In this document: piece by piece, positions 56,511 through 64,000 of the stretch
How the letters are laid out: each line of letters starts with the position of its first letter
Numbering within the stretch: the stretch's first letter is position 1
DNA from: Siphonodentalium dalli
Lineage: Eukaryota > Mollusca > Scaphopoda > Gadilida > Siphonodentaliidae
Assembly (NCBI GenBank): GCA_032622095.1
Contig: CP136067.1
Coordinates: forward strand, 60,710,893 to 60,774,892
Direction: 5' to 3'
DNA: 64,000 bases
The notes under the pieces: model-generated
What the model saw: the letters and a program-made list of their open reading frames with translations, nothing else
Database searches by the model: none
What the model was told of the DNA's origin: nothing
Translations under genes and position numbers: made by a program

Positions 56511-58539
56511 TGCTTATTTGAAGGCCCATTTAATTTTCGAGTCACCGAGTTTGTTTTATTATGCCATGATATACGGTTTATTAACAATCAATGACATACA
56601 ATATGATTAAAATACTATAATTCATCACCATTTGGAACGTTTGTGTCTCAGAAGGTGCCTAATCTACCCATATAGTGATATAAACTATAGCTGAAATCAT
56701 ACAAACATTTCCCCCGTCTCGCTCCCAGAATGCAACAGAATTCAAACTAAGATATAGAATTATTCCCCTCCCATTAAAAAATGTTGACTTTGCAGTACAA
56801 TCCAGATGAAACTTAAGCACAGAAAACACGTCGGTACCTCAACAAAAACATGTTCACATCTTATTGCACGGGATAAGTTGATAATACATACAATGTTTTG
56901 GAGCTTACTCTTCCAAATGGTATATAATATATATATTTTTTTTATATTATGTGATCTGGGGGTTCGAAAATTAAGTGGGCCTCCTAACAACATGTTCACA
57001 AAACGAGTGGTGTGCCTTTTTCACGCGCGCTGCCTTAAAATATACACACCGTTTTGTATCACCGAGATTTCACTGAATATTCTACGCCCTTGACGATCAT
57101 CGTGCATGCTACAAATGCATTAAACACATAGCCATAACAACACTGCAGTTTATAACCATGGTTATAGTTAATGAAAACTGGCCGATTTCCATCGATGAAT
57201 ATTTTGCAGTGTTCAGTATAGTGGAGCAGATTAAAGGGGCACTGTACGCCATTTTCAATAAATTTCAGGTGATAACAACGATCTATTATCGATAATATAT
57301 AGAAACATAAGTAATTTGAGTCGAAGATGTATTCTGTAAACGCTCAGGTTAATAGGCTATCTTAAAAGTTAATAATTTAATATAAATTGAATTTATGGCT
57401 GGAGCCATAAAATGGCGTAAATTAAAATACGAATTTCCGTGTACAAAACGTAATCAAATTATAATTGAGGGATACTGGATTAATAAACCCATTGCACACA
57501 CGATCGTTTGAAACATTATGCTGATACGGGGAGAAAACTAAAGCCACTCACTGACTAGTGACGATACAATAACATAAATGAGTATATGGGACTAGTATGC
57601 ATATATAATATAACTTTTATTTGATACATTTGGTTGAAAACTGTACAAAAATTACTCGACAACAACAATTTGTATTTTTGCATTCCGGTAAATTTGCCAT
57701 CCGTAACACTACTTCGTACTCAACAGACTTTCTAATAATGGAAAAATTGTTACCTTATTCTCCGACTCAGAGACTATACAAACCAACAACAACATTTGGG
57801 TACATTATCCCTTTAAGTCAAATTTTCAAAGCAATTGTTCAAATTGTGACTAAAGCATGAAACTTTGCACATATGTACATATTCACATACTTATTGATAT
57901 TAGATATGGAGCCACGCTGAAATTTTACTTAACCCCTCTTTTAATGGATGCACATTGGTTAAGTGTTACTAATGTAACCACTGACATTGCCAGAATTATT
58001 GGATTTTTGTATCAAAAACTTGATATTAAAATTAACTTTTCAGGTTTGGGCCATTTATTCAAGTAAATGGAACTATTTTTGGTATAAAAAATGTTTATTG
58101 TTTTGACCTGTCTTAAATGCGTCACACGAATGTGTTTTAGTCAAAATTACTCAAGATGGCTTCCAAAATGGCAACTAATTTGGTAAAAAAAAATAAAAAA
58201 AATTGTACATATATCCAAAACATTATTCTCTGTTCCCAAGAGTTAGAAAATTATAACTCACTTGGTTATTACCATGTTATGCTTTATCCAATGACTACTA
58301 CATGTTTCATTCTCGTTGTCCCTGTACCTTCTGATGCATGACAAATTCCTTTTAAATCATAAAATGTAGTATGGAATTTTGCCCAAAATGTCTTCTGGGA
58401 CTCTGGTCATATTTTTGAATGGAACTGAATGAAACCATATTATGTGGCTGCTCTCGACAATTAGCATGGAAATCAACTCAATATATGGTGTATGTCCAAA
58501 TAGCAGCCAGGGAGTGAATGTGCGGTCACAAATAAGGTG
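56511..58539. other. No gene or element seen
   Basis: AT-rich; TATAACCATGGTTATA palindrome at ~57151-57166; an AAGATGGCTTCCAAAATGGC word at ~58153. Confidence 0.5.
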
Positions 58540-59960
58540 AATAGTTCTACAGGGAGCTATTGTATGGTCATGAATGTGCGAAGGAGTGGCCATATGGTTA
58601 TGGGCTGGTGTGTCTATGGTGAGATGTATAGGCCTACAAGGGGTAACTCTATGGTCATTTGTGAGGTGAATTTATATACAAGGATTGTTTGTATGGTTAA
58701 TGAAGTGGTGTATGGGTGTAATGATAGTAGATGTATGTTCATATGTTTGTTGTTTATGTATATATAGAATGACTGTATGGTCATGTGTGGGATATACATG
58801 CGTACCTTGGGTAACTATTGTCATTGGTGGGTGTACATGTATACATGTGTTGACTGTATGATCATGCGTGGGACTGTGGGTGTATGAATAAATAGGGAGT
58901 GGTTGTATGCTTATGTGTAATGTATATATGTGTTCATGGAATGACTGTATGGTCATGATTATTGAAGTGTTTTTGCATACCTGGAGCATAGCTCCATTGG
59001 TGGGTGTATAGATACACAGAGAATAGCTGTGTGGTCACGGGTGGGGTGTGCGAGTATACATAGAGTGACTGAATTCTCATGGGCGAGGTGTATATGCAAA
59101 GCTGGAGTGTACGAATGGTCGTGTGTGGTATTGGTATATCCATTGGTGAGGTGTATACCTGGATTGACTCTATGGTAATGAGTGGGTCATGGGAGTGAAG
59201 AAAAGGTATACAGGGATTGACTGTATGGCCAATGGTGAGGTGATGTGCGTTGTATTGGTATATCTAGAAGGTATGTATGGTCAACGATGAGGTGTCGATG
59301 TTTACCTGGAGTGATTTAATAATCGGCATTGGTAGCGTATGTATGTACATTGTATATTTTTATTGGTTATATTGCCATGTGTGTGACCGATATGCAATAC
59401 AATGAGTGATTGGATGCCAATGGTGAGGTAAATTGTTAAACAAGGAGTGACTGTATGACCACGAATGTTGTGGCTGAATAGTCTTGCGTGAGGAGTTTAT
59501 TCATGCGTGGAGTGTGTGAATGGCCATTGTGTGGGGCACTGTAATATATAAAATGGTTGTATGGCCATTGGTCAGGAGTATATGCATACACGGAGTTACT
59601 TTACGGTTATGGTTGTAGTGTATATGTATATCTTGAGTGGATATATGGACATAAATGTGGCAAATATACATAGAGAGTGAGTGTATGACCAATGGGGAGG
59701 CGAATATGTATAAAAGAAGTGAATGTACGACCACTAATGTGGTAAATATGTATACAGGAAGTGACTATATGGTCATGGGTGAAGTGTAGGAGTATATATG
59801 GTGTATCTGAATGCTGACTCATGGCTGTGCAAGTCACGTGTGTGGTTTACGGGTAAACCCAATTGTTTAATTTCGGTTGTATGGTCATGAGTGAGGTGTT
59901 TGTGTTATAATGACAATGGCTACATGGTCATTTGTGTGGTGTTCATGTATAAATAACATT
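58540..59960. repeat. 1.4-kb degenerate minisatellite of GACTGTATGGTCATG-type units
   Basis: TGTATGGTCATG or close variants recur roughly every 40-55 bp with GTGAGGTGTATATGTATAC between. The complementary strand is unusually open, giving overlapping ORFs of 60-105 codons rich in His, Thr and Ile (THDHTV). The ORFs are a by-product of the array unless expression is shown. Confidence 0.82.
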
Positions 59961-60159
59961 ATTGCTTTGTCATGGGTGAGTTGTACATTTGGACCTTGGT
60001 GGCTATCACTTTCCATAATAACTCAAGTATATGTTAATCAATTGGGAGGTAATGTTAGAGAGTTCTTCATCATGGTGGCATTTTATATCCATTATGGAGG
60101 AAACGGTGTTCACGACATGAATCAATCAATCTTGATGCCAATGGCCCATAATTAAGAGC

Positions 60160-60939
60160 AGAGAATAATGTCCGGCATATATTTGAAAATATCAATTTTC
60201 AACCAAATATTGTGGACATTTTGCAAGTCAGCTTGAGTGTGTTTTTCTAAAAACACATCAAAGTGAGGCATTTAAGATGGATCAAAACAATAAACACCAT
60301 TGATAGTTCTCATTGTGACGCATTTAAGGCGGATAAAAACAAACATCAAACACCAAAGATAGTTCCATTTTACTTGAAAAAATGATGCAAACCTGAAAAA
60401 ATATTTTTTTTGCCGATTTTGACATAATTCCAATAATTTTGGTAATGTAATAGTAACACTTATCCAAAATACATCATAAATGTTAGTATTCAATGTATAT
60501 ATAACAGAACAGCCAATTTTATTCATCATCCACGACTTTTGATTGATTGCCTGTCACTCTGGGACAATATTTACCACTTTCCATATTTTGGCCGCCATTT
60601 TGATAGCCATTTTGAGAAAAAGTGACCATTTTGGCTCAATTGAGTTAAAACATTCATGAGCAATGGTATGCCTCAATTACTTTGTACAGTTCTGCTCATT
60701 TCTTGTGGAAATATTACTGGAATCCAAATGGTAATTTTTGGTGAAATTTCATACAGCGTTCTGTAAAATCTAACTATTGAGGGATCGGAAGGGGCTGGGA
60801 TCTCATGAATGGCATATTTCATTGCTGTATATACCTAATTTTAAATCGCAGATTAATTGTGACATTTAATAAATTATATAATCACGAAACGCTCTTTAAA
60901 TTCGGGTTAAAGTGAAATTTCAGCATGGCTCCATATCTA
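60160..60939. other. No gene seen
   Basis: A near repeat at 60255-60345 (AACATCAAAC, GTGACGCATTTAAG) and a TTTTGGCCGCCATTTTGATA word at ~60586. Confidence 0.45.
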
Positions 60940-61330
60940 ATCTACTCCACTAATATGCCACCCCGTCGTCCGACGTCTGTTCATGTCATAACTTGAACAT
61001 GCAGTATAGTCTCGTAATGAAATTTGGTACGAGGGCATTGAATGGAGTGGAGTGTTCAACCTTTCTGTTTTTGGGTTTTCCGTTCTAGAGATATTCATCT
61101 GTTTGTTTTTTTTTCTGTCCGAGCAGATATCTCCACCACCGGTTGTCGGATCTCCATAAAATTTGACATGCATGCATGTTCACTACTATCAGGACATTCA
61201 ACGAGTGTATGGTCGTTTAGTTCAGAATTTCCGTTCCTTATCCTTGAGATGAAATGTTGGCCTTTTGTCTGCCCGAGAAGATATCTCCACCACCGTTGTC
61301 TGATCTCATTGACCCCGTGCAAAGAACGTA
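60940..61330 (+). mobile_element. Two-unit tandem element with GAGATATCTCCACCACCG
   Basis: The block G[AC][GC][AC]AGATATCTCCACCACC, a TCATTGA or TCCATAAAATTTG follow-on and CATGCA are repeated ~165 bp apart, as in the other tandem-unit families. Confidence 0.5.
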
Positions 61331-61879
61331 TGTGTAAAAATTGTAATCGGAATCCGTGCTTTATTTTAGAAATAAATACACGATGTTGAGGTGTGTATGG
61401 TCAAGTCGAAAGAACTGATTGTAGTACGACGCGGTGTCTTACAATCAGTTTCTTTGTGGTACGACTGAATATTTGGGGCGAAATTTCGACTGAATAGTCT
61501 GTGAAATACTGCGGGGAAAGTCCCATATACAACATTGTGGCGTTAATTAGAAGGCAAAACAAAGAATTCGCTGTGAGTCCTATATATGCTCTATAGTACT
61601 AGAGCTATAGGCTCTCGTTGTGGTGATATATAAGCAAGACACACCCACTACGTACTAACAAGGCTAACGCCAATATAAAACAACTAGGTTAGCGGGCATA
61701 CGCCCTAGATGGCTCCGGGGGGCGTTTTTGACTGTTCCCGGTGGAATAGGAAACGGTTGTCGTACCTGTTGTAAAAGCGATCGATTAATTATATCCTTCA
61801 AACTGCTAACAAAACTGCCAAAACAAATTTGCAGATACATGCTTCATCCGCGCCCGTGCCTATATATGGGAGGATGGGT

Positions 61880-62480
61880 GGGAGTAAAAAATCGGAATCA
61901 ATACCCACACCCTCCGTAAATACACTAAGTAACCCAGTCTTCATGGCCTCAGATGGTACACAACCAGGCCAACGGGTTTTGACACTCACACACATGAGTG
62001 GAAGGCGGGTATTGTACCATCAAGAGTCGAGGAGCACCGACCGACCTTAAGTCAACTGGCTTAGCGTTGCACCCTCATCCCAGCGTTGAACCCTTAGTAC
62101 AGGCCCGGAATACAACAGACTAAGACAACTGGAGTCCACACAAGCACCAACCAGAACACTAGATTACAGTAATTCACTACTCCAAATGATATCAATAACG
62201 ATTTATACACTCAACTCACAATGTAAATAAGGTAAGTCTTCATCGCCGGTCCAGTTTCGGAAAGGGGGTGCTCTTCTTCTTGCGGTGGTATGCACCCCAT
62301 ACACAGTAGGCGCACACCTATACTCTGTATGGGCGGTTAGTCGGAATCTACTCACAAACTCACAAACCATATATTATGCGCTCTTCAGCGGCAATGCAGC
62401 ATGACTAAAGTATGTTGTAGTAGAGGGCTGACAGCTCTTTCAAATCTTCCCGGGGGATCATCCCAAACTCCATTTTATTA
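61880..62480 (-). mobile_element. Dispersed ~0.65-kb repeat, copy 2 (inverted)
   Basis: Reverse-complement relative of 17330-17970: CCGACCGACCTTAAGTCAAC, GCTCTTCAGCGGC, AGCTCTTTCAAATCTTCCCG. Diverged, but the order is fully mirrored. A pearl-like element begins right after it. Confidence 0.65.
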
Positions 62481-62495
62481 TTATTATTACGATCA

Positions 62496-63209
62496 TTAGC
62501 TCAACTTTACAATGTAAAGTTTGAGCTATTGCCATGGATTGGAGTCCGTCGTTTGTGAGTCAACAACTTCCTTCGACACGCCCTACAGACCGCATCCCTT
62601 ATCCGATCTTCAACAAATTCCATTTCCAGGGTAACTTATAGATGGGAGCTATCAAAATTTTCCGAATTTGAAAAACATGATCACCAGCAGTCATCTTGGA
62701 TTTCAAATTTGAATCCATCGGCATAACCCACAGCCCGCATTTATTGGAAAATTTATTTGAAAATTTACAGGCATGCTTAGAATCACCTCTAGACTGGAAG
62801 CTATCATATTTGAACAAATTCAGATGAAAACATGGCTGCCGGCAGCCATCTTGGATTTTACTCTTTGCATGACTAAATCTTTTGGCACACCCTACAGACC
62901 ACATTCCTCAACTGATTATCACCAAACTGCATATGGATCTTTTGTGTGATCTCTAGATGGGAGAATCATATTTTGACAGAAATTCGTTGAAAAATATGGC
63001 CGGCAACGGAAATCTTGGAATTTACTCTTCATATGACTAAATCCTTTGGCGCACCCCATAAAACACATCCCTCATCCGATCATCACCAAACTTCATATGA
63101 AATTTCGGGGTGACATCTATAGTTCCTTCTTCTTTATCATTCTACTCGTTGTTCAGCAAAAAATTAACTCCTTCCAAAGTTGAGCTACAATGTCATTGAC
63201 ACTTTCATT
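62496..63209 (+). mobile_element. Pearl/HINE-like element H, complete, ~3-4 core units
   Basis: 5' TTAGCTCAACTTTACAATGT with AAAGTTTGAGCTATTGCCAT; 3' AAGTTGAGCTACAATGTCAT and TGACACTTTCATT. The core belongs to the CTCTAGATGGGAG subfamily also seen at 28.6, 30 and 39 kb, distinct from the TGTAGATGGGAACGAG subfamily at 4-7 and 31-32 kb. Confidence 0.75.
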
Positions 63210-64000
63210 TCTGTATTGAACGTTGTTGTAAAGCAGAATAAACGCACAGGATTTATAATTGTAATTTTTTTATTTCGATTCCGCAATACCCGAGGCGAAT
63301 GGCGACCGAGACGAATGCGAGGGGTCGAAAATTACATTAGTTTTATTGTTGAATACACTTATTAAGTAACTTACTTTGGTCGTAGCATATATCAACAAAT
63401 CTGGCATAACATCATCTGGACCATCTGAAAATGGGTTACCGGTGTGCTTCATATGTGCATCGTGTGCGCGTATATATAGTTAGAAAAAAAACGGGGAAAG
63501 TCGCCTGCGGCGATCTCAATAAACCGATTTTTTGTGGTACAATCTAAGAAATTAGAATTACATCACAAAACTGCACCGCGATAACCATGGTAACTCGAGG
63601 CAATGACCAATCAGGACAAGGCTTTTAAGCAAATTTAGGCAGGGTCGTATTGCAATATCTGTTAATATATTGGCTTTTTCTAAATTCGTGTGACGTTCAG
63701 GTTTGGTAGTTCCCCAGAGGAGCCCGCTATCGTATACAAGGTTTTATAGCATTGTCTTGAAGCAGCCCTGAGTGGAACTTATTTCCATAGAAATTCCTGG
63801 AAAACAACAATGTTATGGCATGAAGACGTGCCACCCGTACTAACAGTGACTTAATTAACACTAACAGAAAAAAAGACAGCTTGAATTTCGCCATTGTAAA
63901 GTCCGATCTCATCTAGCAAAATCCCACACAATATATAGGTATATATATATATGGATGCTCTCAGTTTAAGAATAATTGCGATTTTGCGAAACCTTTCTCT
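63210..64000. other. No gene seen
   Basis: Short ORFs only; a TA run at ~63938-63951. Confidence 0.5.

Noticed and set aside
61390-61470. Hairpin with AGAACTGATTGTA stem as a microRNA precursor
   Set aside because: Stem is only ~13-17 bp with large internal loop; too short for a typical precursor and no conservation evidence available.

Overview
The window is AT-rich nuclear DNA of a multicellular animal. It holds one recognisable host gene with short exons and very long introns, buried in many families of mostly non-autonomous transposable elements. The commonest family here has a 5' AGCTCAACTT terminus, an internal array of units of about 155-165 bp, and a 3' AAGTTGAGCTACAG followed by a small hairpin. 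This is the architecture of the pearl / Helentron-associated (HINE) elements known from bivalves, so a marine bivalve or close mollusc is the best guess. That is an inference, not a demonstration.

Host gene: six exons on the + strand (2028-2122, 3284-3448, 20254-20349, 24420-24604, 27860-27953, 39689-39802) have canonical splice sites and one continuous reading frame. They encode the C-terminal ~248 residues of a STARD1/STARD3-type START-domain lipid-transfer protein, including the stop codon. The 5' exons, where a STARD3 protein would carry its membrane (MENTAL) domain, lie upstream of the window. No second host gene could be supported after 39.8 kb.

Element layout: 3.8-13.5 kb is a transposon nest. 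A pearl-like element (3846-13451) was split by a fold-back element (4588-12009) with about 2.1-2.2 kb inverted arms and a 3-bp ACA target duplication. Its left arm was then hit by a TTAA-type (piggyBac-like) MITE and by another pearl-like element; the right arm keeps both empty sites. 13.5-16 kb is a TA-flanked element with an internal 1.15-kb tandem duplication. 16-20 kb holds tandem-unit elements and one TTAA element nested in another. 20.5-23 kb holds an inverted-repeat pair around a frameshifted LINE 3' end. 28-40 kb holds a 0.4-kb fold-back, large direct repeats and further pearl-like copies. 41-64 kb holds more tandem-unit elements, three minisatellites, a GC-rich ~200-bp hairpin MITE and a clean TTAA MITE.

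The nest and several other loci can be put in order of insertion because paralogous copies in the same window preserve the unoccupied target sites. One motif, a YY1-like CCAAGATGGC word, recurs in at least three unrelated element families.
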